DNA from: Phoenix dactylifera
Taxonomy: Eukaryota; Streptophyta; Magnoliopsida; Arecales; Arecaceae
Length of the DNA stretch: 64,000 bases
Reading direction: 5' to 3'
NCBI RefSeq assembly: GCF_009389715.1
Contig: NC_052401.1
Span: 3,197,530 to 3,261,529, forward strand
A program made the translations under genes and the position numbers. Of this stretch, positions 50,990 through 63,466 are shown piece after piece (the first letter of the stretch is position 1; each line of letters begins with the position of its first letter). The notes under the pieces were generated by a model. The model was not told the origin of the DNA, did no database searches, and saw only the letters and a list, made by a program, of their open reading frames with translations.

Positions 50990-51457
50990 GTCTCAAATTG
51001 CCTATGAATGTGACCATCCTCACATCAGCTTTTGGAAGAGTAATAGCCTGAATTTTATCATTTTTTGTACTTTTCTTTTCTTTTGATAGGTAAAGTCGGA
51101 TACACACAAATTCTAATGTACAAAGAAATTTTCAGAAAAGAGTAGTGTCTATCAATTTTCAATAGCAAGGAAGCTCATAAGTTCTATGCAATTCCTTCAT
51201 ACAATGAAACCGAAATACTGTTCTAGGTATCTTGTCTGCTTGTTCTACTACAGAGAAGCCTCTTCTCAATGTCATTATTTTTTCATTTATACCTCTGTAA
51301 TCATTTCCCTAAATGCTCTGTTATTTTTTCTGAAACAGTATACTATCATTTTATCCATTTGGCCCGGATATATTTTTGATGATATACATACATATATACA
51401 TATATCCAACTTGAAATCTGGTCAACTGGATTCTGCTCTCTCCGGATATATATAGTA

Positions 51458-51876
51458 TGTGAGGATCCGTGCGGCCATGTGTTTAGTTCTGCATCGGTTA
51501 TTCGCCGGAAAGATCTTGGATACTTCTAATACCATGAAAACCATAAAATAACTTCTGGCTAGTCTTTTTAGATGAAGTTTTGGATTGTTACAAATGGTAT
51601 CAGAGCGAACCTGGTCTATAGCTTATATGGACTATAGGACACTATGGCAAGGGCTCATTGAGGCTGACTTTATGATTAGATTTGAATGGATTTGGACTTT
51701 AGCCTGACGAAGATGCTAGAGCATAAACGGAGGGAGTATGTGAGAATCCGTGTGGGTGTGTATTTAGTCCCACATTAGTTATTTACCAGAGAGATCTTGG
51801 ATACTTATATAGGACTAAGAAATTCAAAACAATAACTTTCAACTAGTCTTTTTGGATGAAGTTCTGAGTTGTTACA
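51458..51876 (+). mobile_element. TRIM-type LTR element, structurally whole
   Basis: LTRs are 51,458-51,592 (TGTGAGGATCC to TTGTTACA) and 51,739-51,876 (TGTGAGAATCC to TTGTTACA). A Met-tRNA primer-binding site TGGTATCAGAGC (51,595-51,606) follows the first LTR, and a purine-rich ACGGAGGGAGTA precedes the second. Flanking TAGTA and TAGCA form a probable 5-bp target duplication with one change. TRIMs carry no genes, so this small element looks whole in layout. The LTRs differ at many sites, so the insertion is old. Confidence 0.85.
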
Positions 51877-53305
51877 TAGCAAACAATAAGAACAAATACA
51901 CCGAAACAATTTCGAAAAGGCATATGAGGCATATACCTTTCTCACTGTTTGCGTCATGTTTTTGCTTCTTTTTTTATTTCCCTTTTTTTTTGAGAAAGTT
52001 TTTGCTTCTCTTATTGTTTTCTATACTCCTTTCTTAGCCAAAGGACATAATAATGGCCACCTGAACACGTTACATACTTTCTCTTAGATACTGAAATTTG
52101 GTCAGGTGTCTGTTGTCGAAAGCTGCATCTTAAAATGGATATTGGCTTGGAACATCCATAGACTTGGACCTGTATTTGGCTTGGAATAACTCTATGATGC
52201 ATACTAGAAGATATACTGCTATTAAGTATACTATCACACATTATTTCTTGCTTCATGTTTCTAAAACTTTGTTTCTCATTGTGGTGATTGTGTATGTAAC
52301 ATCAGATGCAAGACATGCAGATGTATTTCGGGATGCTACAATTAGCTAGCTAATTACCAGGACAGCTTATGCAACTCTGGTCATGTACTTCAAATTTGAT
52401 TCTGTTTTTGGTGCAAAAAAGAAGCACTAAAATACAATCAGGGGAGAGGGAGAGAGAGAGCGCAAAGATTGATGGAAATAAAAGTTGGTTCGGTGGACTA
52501 GTTGAACAAAGGAAGATTGACTTCACTGTGCGAGTTTAACTCTATTGATTTACAAGCAAGAACACAGGAGGCTCTCTAATTGCCGATGGTCATAAAGGGA
52601 AGAAAATCTTCAGTAAAGGTCATTATAGGTTTACTTCAGCATGATGAAAGCCTTCGCTACGACTTAGAATATCCAAACATTATAATACAATTAAACATTT
52701 TTAGCGATAACAGTGAATACTTTGGCAAATTCTGTCAACAGAGTAACATTGTCTTCATAGAAAATCCTATTATTACATAAGTATTCATCAATTTTCTCGG
52801 TTGTTTTTCATTGGCTCATGCAAAAAATTTTGCATGCACACATGCATTGACATACAACTAAGGCATGCATTGTATATGTTGAAATGAATAGTTGCAAGAA
52901 AAGAAAACCTTAGTAATGAACATTAAAGATAACATCTCTAAAACCAATATTTCTCCAAAAATAAAAAGTAAATTCAATTTATTAGATACTTAAGATTAAA
53001 TATTATGTTTATAAATTCGTATTATTGATCCCATCGCTTTGCTATGCCCAAGATCCAATTAGGGGATTAGCATTTTGCAATAATCTTGATCAGAAATTGG
53101 CTACCAACGTATTTCATCTTTTTTTCATTTCATCTATAAGTATAAGCTTATCTTTGCCGAATAAGATCAAAGAAGAATTGACAAACTTGTTCAGTTATTT
53201 CTTACTAATAATATTAAATTATTGATTAAACTCTACCGATCCATTATGGATTTCTGAAAAGATATAGAACCAATGTAACTAATCATTCTCTGCATTTATT
53301 TTATC
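51877..53305. other. Intergenic region, no gene seen
   Basis: AT-rich. Frames near 52,011-52,349 and 52,580-52,780 lack any recognisable domain or splice-consistent extension. Confidence 0.5.
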
Positions 53306-53636
53306 CTATCTCTCTAATCTTAGAGTAGAAAGAAAACAATATAAGCAGCAGCAGCAACAATGTACCTTGTTGGCTTTGCTTTTCTCAAGATACTCTTCGA
53401 TGATGCCGGCAATTAACTGACGAGGCGGTGGCTGCTGTGGTGAACAGAGCGGCAGCCAGGCCAAGAAGTGCAGGCCTTCTTCCTTCAATTCCTCTTCCTT
53501 CTTTTGGTTCTGCTGCCCAATTCTGGGCAAGAAGACAATCGACGTGGTCGATGCTATAGGTATGAGCTTCAAGCTGGATTCTGGTGCTCCTGAGCGCATA
53601 GTACCAAGCCAAGGCACCGGAGTTCATGGCAGCCAT
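53306..53636 (-). CDS. Doubtful small gene or first exon, unrecognised
   Basis: On the - strand a GC-richer island has a frame from 53,636 (MAAMNSGALAWYY..., 83 residues) and an overlapping frame that reads HFLAWLPLCSPQQPPP and EEYLEKSKANK before a possible GT donor near 53,361. Both look more protein-like than the surroundings, so a first exon, or a pseudogene with a shifted frame, is possible. I recognise no family and found no downstream exons. The island is bounded by a (CAG)n-like run near 53,346 and a poly-T run near 53,750. Confidence 0.25.
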
Positions 53637-54681
53637 TTATTCTTATTGGAAGGAAAAGGAAACCCACTTGCATGAAGAGATGTGGGTGTTCTTGGCTATG
53701 AATGGGCTGGGAAAGAATGGTGGTGAGAGAAAGAACGGGTGCTGGGATTTTTTTTTTTTTTTTTTTGTTTGTGGAAGCGGTCAGGTGGGGTGGGATATAG
53801 CACATTTTTTTAAAAAAAAAAAATCGAGTACACGAGACTCCTTCCACTACAGAATTTTGAAAAAGTCAGACATATGCAGCCTTAACCTCGCGCATAAAGG
53901 GATTCTACCATGTTTTTAAACTCTGACATCTAATGGAGTAGCCTTTTCATTGGGCAAAGCCCTCACAGCATGATTAAAAAAAATAAATCTCAAAATGCCA
54001 ATTTTCAATATCTCTTAGCTTAATAAGAAATCTGCCAAACAGTTCCCAAGCCCATATATCCATGGCCATATAATTTTAAAAAGCAGTAATCTTTTAGTAC
54101 CTGAAAAGAGAAAAAGCAAACAGCCTGAATAAATCACATCCATCCACAGGATATTTGTCATGCAGCCATGCTTGATGATACTTGATCTGGAACTCATCAT
54201 TATACTTCTGGTACCCAAGTGTCTCCTGTACAGGGGTTTCTATGCACCATTACTCCCGTCATATTCATAGTTCAAATTCATCAGAAAGAGAAACCACACA
54301 GCTCCTGTCACAATTGATGATAAAACAAAAATAATTGAACCCATGCACTAATGCACAGATCTTGGATTTATTCTGAAGCCTCTTGTATTAGGATTACCTC
54401 CATGGCTGTCCGTTATATTCCCCAAAGAAATTCTATGGTATCATCTAAAATAATACCAGAATTCTAACTAACATAGAAAGAGTATCATGCTAATTTATCT
54501 TCAAGAATATGAATAAACTCCTCACGTGCCTTAGTAATAGAGAAAATAAGAACAAACTTCTGTTCAAAAATTTGATCAGTGGACTGGAGATGGTGACTGC
54601 CAAAGCTTTTAGATCAAAATCTAATGAACAGCATATGAAGCATTCCTGTTCCGCAAAAATTCCGGACATTGTTACAGTTCT
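53637..54681. other. Intergenic region with poly-T tract
   Basis: A T-run lies at about 53,750-53,766 and an A-run at about 53,812-53,822. The rest is AT-rich and would include the 3' UTR of the neighbouring - strand gene. No gene seen. Confidence 0.45.
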
Positions 54682-57600
54682 TCAGACTTCAACAGAACTT
54701 TTGAGTTTAGAATATCGAGATTCAAGTTCAAACCAGGATTCCAATCCAATCAACTTGTTGAACTCCTCAAATGTAGCAAGCTCGTAGAGCTGATCTCTGG
54801 TGGTACCTGCCTCCTTCAAAACCTTGAGAATGTCAATCAATGCGCGCGCAGATGCATAGAGAGTTGTAAGAGGATGCACAATGAGATGGAAACCCATTGC
54901 TTTGAGCTCCTGTGGCGTGTGCAAGGGTGTAACTCCACCTTCAAGCATGTTGCAGACCCTGTAACCTTCTGTCCTCCTACCAATTTCCCTGAGCTCATCA
55001 TCATCCCTTGGTGCCTCTACAAAGCAGGCATCTGCTCCTGCCTGCGTAAGGTAAAAATACCACTTTTTAAGTCATCAAAAGTTTCTCTACAATATAGAAT
55101 CAATTCATCCACATCTGGGAGCTCCTAGTCTCTTTAGCTTAGCCTAAATGAGATAAACTTAATTATATACATGTTGCATTAAAAAAAAAAAGATATCACT
55201 GCAACCGCATCTTAATATAATTATGAGAAACAGTTGTAGTAAGTCATCAAATCATGATGGTTCATACTTTGTGTCACAAGGTCGACACTAGCAGAATTTC
55301 TACAGTCTGTCTTATTTGAGGGCTTACCGACATCAGATCCCTACAAAAGTCCATTAATATATGTTGTAATCCAAAGAAGGGTGGAGATTGTTAAACTATC
55401 CCGTGAGTTACAATAAAACCATGGGAAGGTATTTCTATCATCTGAGTGCTGCGGAAACACTAGGAATTTAAAAAGAGTAAAATGAATGTAAGGCTATATA
55501 AAAAAACTTTTGACAATATCATTAAAGCATATGAACAAAATTGGCATTGGACATATGGTAACCGGAATATAAAAGGTTAAAGATCAGTCCCTTTCGTACC
55601 AAGGTATGCTGCATACCATACCGTACCGTACCGGTTCGGTATCCGGTACCGTACCGATACTCGATATGCCAAAAAAATTCCATACCGTACCATATTGATA
55701 CTATACTAGTGTGGCACTGGTATGGTGTCCGGTACCAAGACGGCAGACCATATTTTGTACACCATAAAATATTAACAGATACACAACCATAGAGTTCATT
55801 TCTTGAGGAGATCACAGATTCTGTTAGTAGAGAACAAAGTGACACACACTATAAGTCTAATAGAACTCAGAATAGTTTTTCATTTGCATTTCCCATGGTA
55901 ATATTAAAGGGGGCATATTAAGCATAAGTTATCTCAGTATAAATCCATTTTTAATTGGATAAATAATAAGAATATCATAGCGTAGCAAATATAGCAGAAA
56001 CATGCACAGCAGAAAAATGGTTGGAACAGAAAATTGCAGATTGTACTTGAAAACATTTAGTTTAAGAAATTACTTCTTGGAGAGGTTTATATAGATAGAC
56101 ATTGTTTGTGAATAGCCAAATTGTTAGAGAAGTTTGGTTTGTTAAAAAAAATTGAATTTATACTCTCTGTCAATGTCCAAAACATTATCATGCAATTGTT
56201 AAAAAATATATCTACATGAATAAGAATGTTAGAGATACTTGTTTGTTGTACAGGTGTCAATACTCATTGCAACTCTTCCAGCTTTATCTCTCATATCATG
56301 ATATTTTTCCTAGCTCATTATGCAGACGGGCATGCACTCTTTAAAGGAAAAAATAAATGCCATATATATTGGTAAAAGCATATGCCAATACAAGAGTATA
56401 AAGTTAGGTAGCAATTTTGGGTATTGACAAAAATTCCAAATAAACTGCTAATAAAAATGCAAATAGTTAGAATTTTTAATAGAATACCTCCATGTAGAGG
56501 TTAGCTCGTGAAATTGCATCAGACAAACCCGACTTAGCAGAGGTTGCACGAGCATCAGTTCGAGCAACAAGAAAAAAGTCACTATCGCCAATAACATCTC
56601 TTGCAGATGCTATTTTTGCTGCATGTTCCTCTGCCGATATCACCTACAATTAGGAATTGACAAATAACCATATTTAAGGGTCAATTGTCAAAGCAGAAAA
56701 CATTTTATAAAGATAATATTCACTTAAGGCACAAGCACACATAAAATTTGTCTATGTAGAGGAAATGGAAATGCATGTAATTTCTACCAAGTAAAACGTT
56801 TGCATGCATGCATAGATAAACATCAGTGAGTAAATTTTTGTACAGATTATCAGAACCAGTCTTTGATATACAAATAAGATTTTGTTTGTAACATCTAAGA
56901 GAAGTTGCAGGGAGAGAAGAATTTAATATCACCCATAATAAAATTACCTGTTTGCCTCGCATATGTCCTTGTCACCCACATACCAGACGAACAATAACAA
57001 TTGTTAGAATCATTGCAAGAATAATGTCAAAATATAACTGAAAAAAGACAATGTGCTGCATATATCAGACAATAACATAGAATAAAACAAAAGTAAATGA
57101 GGGACGGAAGATGGTTCTCTCACCACATCTCTTTGGCCATGCTTGATCCTGGAACAAATGTGAAAATTTGAGAAGTGATACTAAAAGGTGCCGACATAGT
57201 AAACCTATATTTTTTAGTATAGTGGTTGTTCATACCTCAAGAAAGCAACCAGCAGCACCGGCTGCAATTAGATCTTTAACAGTCCTTTGAACATTGAGAG
57301 CATTGCCACCTCCCGTATCTAGAATATTTTTAACAAAGAAAATATCTCAGATGCACCTTACAAGATGTAACAACACAGTCAAATAAGCAATGAAATTGAT
57401 TTAAAGGAGACAATGTTTAGTAGCTAGAGAGCGGCAATGCTTGTTCTAGAAATAAGAGTTCAAGATAGAAAAGAATGGAAAAAGTGAAAAATTTCTGTAG
57501 AAATATGTCTCAGGAAACTACACTGACAGATGCAAACAATCAAACTTCCCCATAAGTTCACAATTATACCAACTTTTTTGGACCATAAAATTCTGGCTTC

Positions 57601-60600
57601 TGATAAATGTTGTCTTGAACAGAATTCAGTAGCTCCATTTGGTTCATATTAATTTTATGTTGCATTGAATCCTGGTCTATTATTAACTTGCACATTGAAA
57701 CCAAAAGAATGAATAGCTGGCTTGGGTCTCATTTGTGATCTATCCAAAAACAACATAAAATATTTTGAAAGTTGGAATTGTAATGCATGATAAGCTAGAG
57801 CCTTACGACAAGTAACAGGTAGATAGTTTGACTACTCCGTAATTGGTAGTCCTTCCAAAATTAAATGGATTTTGTATATTAATTATGTCTTTGTTCTCAT
57901 TGGAGGTTGAATTTGAGCTATGAGAGTACCAATTCATTTGATGATGATCAATAAAAAAATTGGGTTATTTGTGGAAATGAATTTAGGTCAGCAACAAACT
58001 GGATCCTGCAAATGATAATAGAATGTTATCATTCTTAAAGGATCTTCATAACCAAAGAACCAATTGAACCATTTGTATTTCCTCTAAAACACAAACCTTT
58101 TTCATAGTTTCAAATGAAATAACATTTGAACCATGATTCTGATTGTCACAAGCAAGAAGCAAAACTTCTGTAAAATATTTGAGCTTCTTTTATCTAATTC
58201 CTTCATGAAAACCAGAGGTTATTAATGATGAGTTTGTTAGTCCTTAAGAAGTCAAGAACCAACAAATAAGTAATTTTCCAATCTTAATTTTTAACAAACA
58301 TTATCTGAGGCATAACTTTGCCAAAGTTTGTAGTAACATCAGGCATTATCTCATTATCATTATCCAATGTTATTATTAAATTGTAGGAAACATGAATTTT
58401 TAGCAAATACTCTTACGTCATAGCTATTGTTATATGAATGTGTTTCTTTTGTACCTAACTAGTGGTTTGTCAAATTAAAACACTTAAAAGCATACACTTG
58501 ATCATACAGGAACATCTGACAATTAAAATAGAACTTAAAAGCGCTAGAATGGGTGAAAAATGTTAAGGTGCAAGATATGATTGCCAAAAACTATGATTTT
58601 CATCATAGCTCATATTATAATTAGTAGATATGTCTTTTCAATAAATCTTCTTTTTGCTTTGCACAAAAATCCAAAAAACAATTTCATAAGCAACAAGATA
58701 CAACTGACAAGCTCAAGCCACAAGATGATGGAGTCATCAGTCCATGATTTTCTTTTCCTTCTTAGGCAATGATCAGAATTTAAGGCACATCTGTATTAGA
58801 GTATTCTTTATATATTTCTTTTACATGTTATAAGCTTTTTTGAAGTAATTTTTTGGCATAATGTTTGCTGAAGTTGGGACATAACTTTGACCAAAAAGGG
58901 TAATATCACAATTATGTAAGGTCATCCAACATGAATTGATGAATTGTTAATTTGACAAGTTAATTGATTTCCTAGTAACATGATTTAACTGAACAAAGGT
59001 TTCATCCAGCTCCAGCCTGAATAAGAACTATAAAGAATCCATTTAAGTTGCTATACGATGTTTTCTTAATGAAACAATAGGTTGAACAGGTTCTCTTTAA
59101 ATTTAAAGCAAAGTCAAAAAAGAAACCAGTAAGAAAGGGAGGGGTTTGGAACAAAAGTCCTTTCAATAATTTTTTATCAATTAGAGTAATTAGAAAGAGA
59201 ACTCTTTGGCGGAAAGTGAACCTCACCAAATCCACTGTCTACTTCAGCCCCAAGATCAAGCCTCAACTCAAATCCAGCATAAAGCAGATATTGAGGGTGG
59301 GTGAGCAGGATGGGGTCCGGCGATACCTGAGAAAACCTGTCCCTAGCAGACGGCCTCGGAGGACTGATTGCAACAGTATGGAGCATAGCATCTGACAGAG
59401 ATTAGAGGGGTGGTAGGCTAAGGCACTGTCGATGATGGGCAGAGCCATCTTGCTAAGAGTTGTCTTAAGTTCGATGCCAGTCTACTTGATGATCGACACC
59501 CTCATGCCTCAAGCCCTGCTGATGAGACTAAAGCAGATATTCAAGACCTTCCTTTGGGGACGGCAGGAAGGCAGAGGCGGTGTGCACTTGATTGCCTGAG
59601 AATTGAGATATTGTCTGCCAGCCAATGCGTAGTGGGGGTCTGGGTATCCAGTCACTTCAGATGAGGAGGCCCTAGCTGCTAGACACGTGGCGAGGTTCTT
59701 ACTTGAACCGGATGGCTTGTGGTGCACCAAGATGAGGGCCAGATATGCGACATGTTCCACAGTATCTGATTTCCAAGTGACTCGGCACAGCTCCCTCATA
59801 TGGCGAGACATGTGTGCTCGTGCTCTGCTGGTGCTGGCTAGCATTAGATGGTCAGTTGGTGATAGGCGATTGATTGAAGTCATGGATGATGCCTTGGTGT
59901 TCAATCAGTCGTTGCATACCTGGCCCACCTTGGTCGATGTTGAGTACCAAGGGACTCAAGGTATGCAACTTGTTCATGCTTGGGGAAAGGAGATGGGGTG
60001 TTGCGACTATCCAACGCATCTTTGGGGACCAGTTAGCTGAGAGAGTTCTGGCCTTGCCAATTCCTTTGGAGATACTCTAGATAGAAGGGTCTGAAAGACA
60101 TCGTCCAAATCAAGAGTGAAGGCCAGTGACCTTTGTGATCTTTATAAGGTGGAGCCCACATAGAGAATGAGCGGTGGCTGGATTTGGAAGCTCCGTGTTC
60201 ACCCCTGAGTTGCCTTGTTCTTCTAGAATGTGGCATGAGAATGCCTACCAACTAAGGGCTTATTGCATGGTAGAGGGCTGAGTCTTCTATCGGCTTGCGA
60301 CAGATGTCTAGAGGAGGAGACGGTAGTACTGCTCGGGGTCAGGCAGACCTAGATGTTGGCTGACACCAGGCTCAATTTAGCTGCCACCTAGTCGCTAACA
60401 ATAAAATGAGTAGACGACTTTTGTTGTTGATTGGAGGTTTTGGCAATCCACGACCCCCATCACTGCCTTCCTGGATTACTTGGAAGGAACTATAAGGACT
60501 TCTGTTTTGGGACCATGGGGGGTGAGGGCTGCTTACCTTGCCTACCACATCTAGCTAGACAAAAATGTTCTGGTCTTCGAGAATAGGAGACAACACCCAA

Positions 60601-61815
60601 GGCCAGTGGTCGATAAAGCCTTACTTCAGGTGGCCGGGTTCTCTCAGTCGTCTTTTGTTGGAGATGCCATGATTGCGAGGGACATCTAGGACTCCTGTTC
60701 AACTCTTGCAGCAACCCAGGCGGTATTTATCCGATGGGAGCCCTCACCCTCGAGCTTTCTCAAGGTTAATTTCGACGGCAACGTATCTGCAGATGATTGC
60801 AGAGTTGGAGCCGGATTTATGACCAGAGGTTCAGACTTTAGATTGCTTAACTAGGCTAGGCTCACCCTGAGAGCGGATCACATTCAGATTGAAGGCAACT
60901 CTACTGTGGTGATTCAGTGGATCCAAAGATGTCATGTGGGCACCCATTGCTACAGGACATCCTTAGGCTAACTAGAGATTGTAGTGCTTGCTTCTCATAT
61001 CTACAGAGAGACGAACGGCGAACTGGGTTGCCTCTTTCTTTGCTCAACATTCGGGTGGCACTCTTTGGCGCAACTATGAAACCATACCTCCTTTAAATTC
61101 TCTTTTGCTTTCTAATCTTATGGGATGTATTCATATTAGACATGCATGATCTCTCTGACTTACCAAAAAAAAAAAAAAAATTATTCCTTGATATTTTTGC
61201 ATATTTACTAAAATCTTCCACTACGAAATAGCCAGAATTTTTTTATAACTAAATTACGAATGTGCCATTTAGAGAGCAAAAACCCTAGTGGAAGTGATCG
61301 ACGTTATCGAACCGGCATCAACGATAATGGGGATGAGCGGCGCCGCCGCGCACACAAATCGTGCCGTCTCCGCCATCTCCGGCGCCCTGAATCACCAGAA
61401 AGCAATACAAGAAACCATTTTTTCTTGAGAAATCAATAAAATAATCAGGAATTCACTTTTCTTGAAAAAAAAGAAAATAAAAATAAAGAAAGAGAGAACA
61501 AAGGAGGGGAAGAGGGAGAGACGTGAGGAGGCCGAAGTCCGGTTTGCCGAGGAGGGAGGCAGAGACGGCGTAACCGGAGATGAAGCCGACGCTGAAGCCC
61601 GACTTTTGGACGATGGCCGCCGATAGGGCGTCGTAGCAGCCCGGCATCAGCACCACCCCCTCCTCCTCGATCAGCCGGTGGATGCGCGTCCTCCCCACCG
61701 CCTTCACGACGGCGGTCCTCCGCCGGAGAGATCCCAGCGGGCAATGCGCCCTGCCGGTAGGAGAGGCGGCGGAGGAGGGCGGCCTCATCGCGATCGCCAG
61801 CGCCGTCGCCGACAT
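54682..61815 (-). CDS. PEP mutase/isocitrate lyase superfamily protein (carboxyvinyl-carboxyphosphonate phosphorylmutase-like), probably plastid
   Basis: Members act on C-C or P-C bonds of small 2-oxo or dicarboxylic acids; plant members are annotated as carboxyvinyl-carboxyphosphonate phosphorylmutase or 2,3-dimethylmalate lyase-like, and the substrate here is unknown. Exons in coding order: 61,815-61,523, 61,386-61,313, 57,318-57,236, 57,148-57,124, 56,967-56,948, 56,643-56,488 and 55,041-54,682, total 336 residues with consistent phases. Residues 1 to about 45 are rich in Ser, Ala and Arg (plastid transit peptide). Then MPGCYDALSA, SGYAVSASLLGKPDFGLLT, VDADTGGG (metal and substrate site), FLEDQAWPKRCGHMRGK (catalytic loop with Cys), FFLVARTDARA and NMLEGG. 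Exons 4 and 5 are micro-exons of 25 and 20 bp. Intron 2 (3.9 kb) holds an antisense LINE. No defect seen. Confidence 0.92.
55590..55756. repeat. GTACCGGTAC-rich miniature repeat in the last intron of the PEP mutase-like gene
   Basis: Clusters of CCGTACCGTACCGGTTCGGTATCCGG and its complement, with CATACCGTACC repeated, make a partly palindromic block about 165 bp long in AT-rich intron. Probably a MITE-like interspersed repeat; no clean terminal repeats or target duplication found by eye. Confidence 0.5.
59200..61180 (+). mobile_element. LINE (L1-type), 5'-truncated, in intron 2 of the PEP mutase-like gene
   Basis: Non-LTR element antisense to the host gene. It opens inside the C-terminal reverse-transcriptase region (KSTVYFSPKIKPQL, then AKALSMMGRAILLRVVLSSM and FLWGRQEG). 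It continues through a zinc-binding RT-associated region to an RNase H domain (FLKVNFDGN, GAGFMTRG, IQIEGNSTVVIQWIQ, about 60,745-61,000). It ends with 16 A residues (61,165-61,180). The frame has several interruptions, so it is inactive. The 5' boundary is approximate, and I could not find a convincing target duplication. Confidence 0.8.
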
Positions 61816-63109
61816 TTCCGACTGTAGACTGTGGAGTGACTTGGGGGGAGAGGAGCGGGGAAGCGATAGGGGTTTAGTTTTATTGGGTTAATTAAGATTA
61901 AAAGAGTTCACTTATTAAATAGGGGTTGTTTTACATGGATACCCTTTTTAAATATCAAATTTTTCATAATTATTCTTCCAAAATTAATATTTACATATAT
62001 ATCCTCGTAAAACTCTATTATTATACAAATACCCATAATATAACGATTGTTCTATAAAAAAAATTATATTTATATTAATTAAAAATAAACTAAAATTTTA
62101 AAATTACGCTATTATTTTTGTCTTCTTCTCCTGCTATCGGGATCGCGATCTATTTGCATGTCTACCTATTAAAAGTATTCTAATCATTTTAATTTGAAAT
62201 AGTTAATTTTTTAGCGTCATTAAATAGCATGGATATATACGCAAAAATAAAAATAAAAAAGAATAGAATGGTAAAACAAGTCTTTTACGAGAGTATACAT
62301 GCAAATATCAATTTTGGAAGGGCATTCATGCACAATCCGATATGTGGGAGAATATTCATGCAAAAAAAAAATCCTATTAAATATAAGGTAGGTCTTTGTT
62401 CTGCTCACCCATTGAGGAACATGGACTTGGTAGGGCTATTTTCATGATGGAGATCATATCTTGACAGTTAGATGAGAATTTGGCAGGAGATGGACAAACA
62501 AAACTTTTGCAGGAGATGGATACCAGCATTCTAGACCGTTGAGTCAGTGAGATTTAATGGCATTCAATGACATTCAGCCTTCATTTAGAGGTAGGTTCCA
62601 TGTTTGTAATTTAAAAATATTTTCTTTGATCTGAATAAATTTTTTATTTCTTTCTTTTAACAAGAAATAAGTTGGGTTTAATTATCAAGACTATTTGATG
62701 ATCCAATACATGCAGCCCAAGCCATCTATAAGACTATATCAAGATGAGAAAAAAAAAATGTTCACATTTGTGCTAACATGCATCCCATATGATCTCATTT
62801 ATTTTGCCATGCATCTTGTTGATGTTTGATAATTGCCTTGTTACTCTCAACTAATTGTTGAATACGATTTGCTCCTCTGAAGATAATATTAATGTGAAAT
62901 AACAAATGATTCTTATGAATCAAACCACGCCAATTGTTAATTTCACATGCATAGGATGAAATGTGAATTTATGTGGGTCTTGAATGGCAATGTGAATAAC
63001 AATCGCCTAGCATTGAAAGCTAAATACTAAACTAGTCCAATATGGATATGAAAGAATTGTGCAATGCAAACAACCCTTTGATAGCTAATGCAATGGTGAA
63101 TAATTTTGC
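61816..63109. other. Upstream region of the PEP mutase-like gene; AT-rich intergenic
   Basis: The first ~75 bp (61,816-61,890, GC-rich) are probably the 5' UTR of the - strand gene. The rest is AT-rich with no recognisable gene. Confidence 0.5.
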
Positions 63110-63246
63110 TATGAGAATCCATGCAGGCGTATATTTAGTCTCACATTGGCTATCCTCCAGAAAGATTTTGGGTACTTGTACAAAACTTAGAAATCCAAAT
63201 AATACCTTCCGACTAGCCTTTTTGGGTGAGGTCTTAGGTTATTGCA
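63110..63246 (+). mobile_element. Solo LTR of the TRIM family
   Basis: 137 bp matching the LTRs at 51,458 and 51,739 (TATGAGAATCCATGC, TTTAGTCTCACATTGG, AAAGATTTTGGGTACTTGTA) but without primer-binding site or second LTR. The flanks TTTGC and TTTGT may be the target duplication with one change. An LTR-LTR recombination relic. Confidence 0.7.
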
Positions 63247-63466
63247 TTTGTGGCTTTAAAAATCACCCAGCAAGTAGCTTCTTTATGTTGGTATTCCTGA
63301 GTTAAATAGTCGAGTGTAATCGATATACTAAAGTTTTGGGGATGACTAATCATCTATCAAATAACAATTGCATGTGTGAATGCATTCATAGATGTGTAGA
63401 CGTTTTACTCAGAAATCGAGGGGAAAAGGAAGATAGGTAGATACTAAAATTCTCCAACTGTAATCT

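Noticed and set aside
59509-60040. Frames of 117-131 residues on both strands
   Set aside because: Part of the degenerate LINE body.
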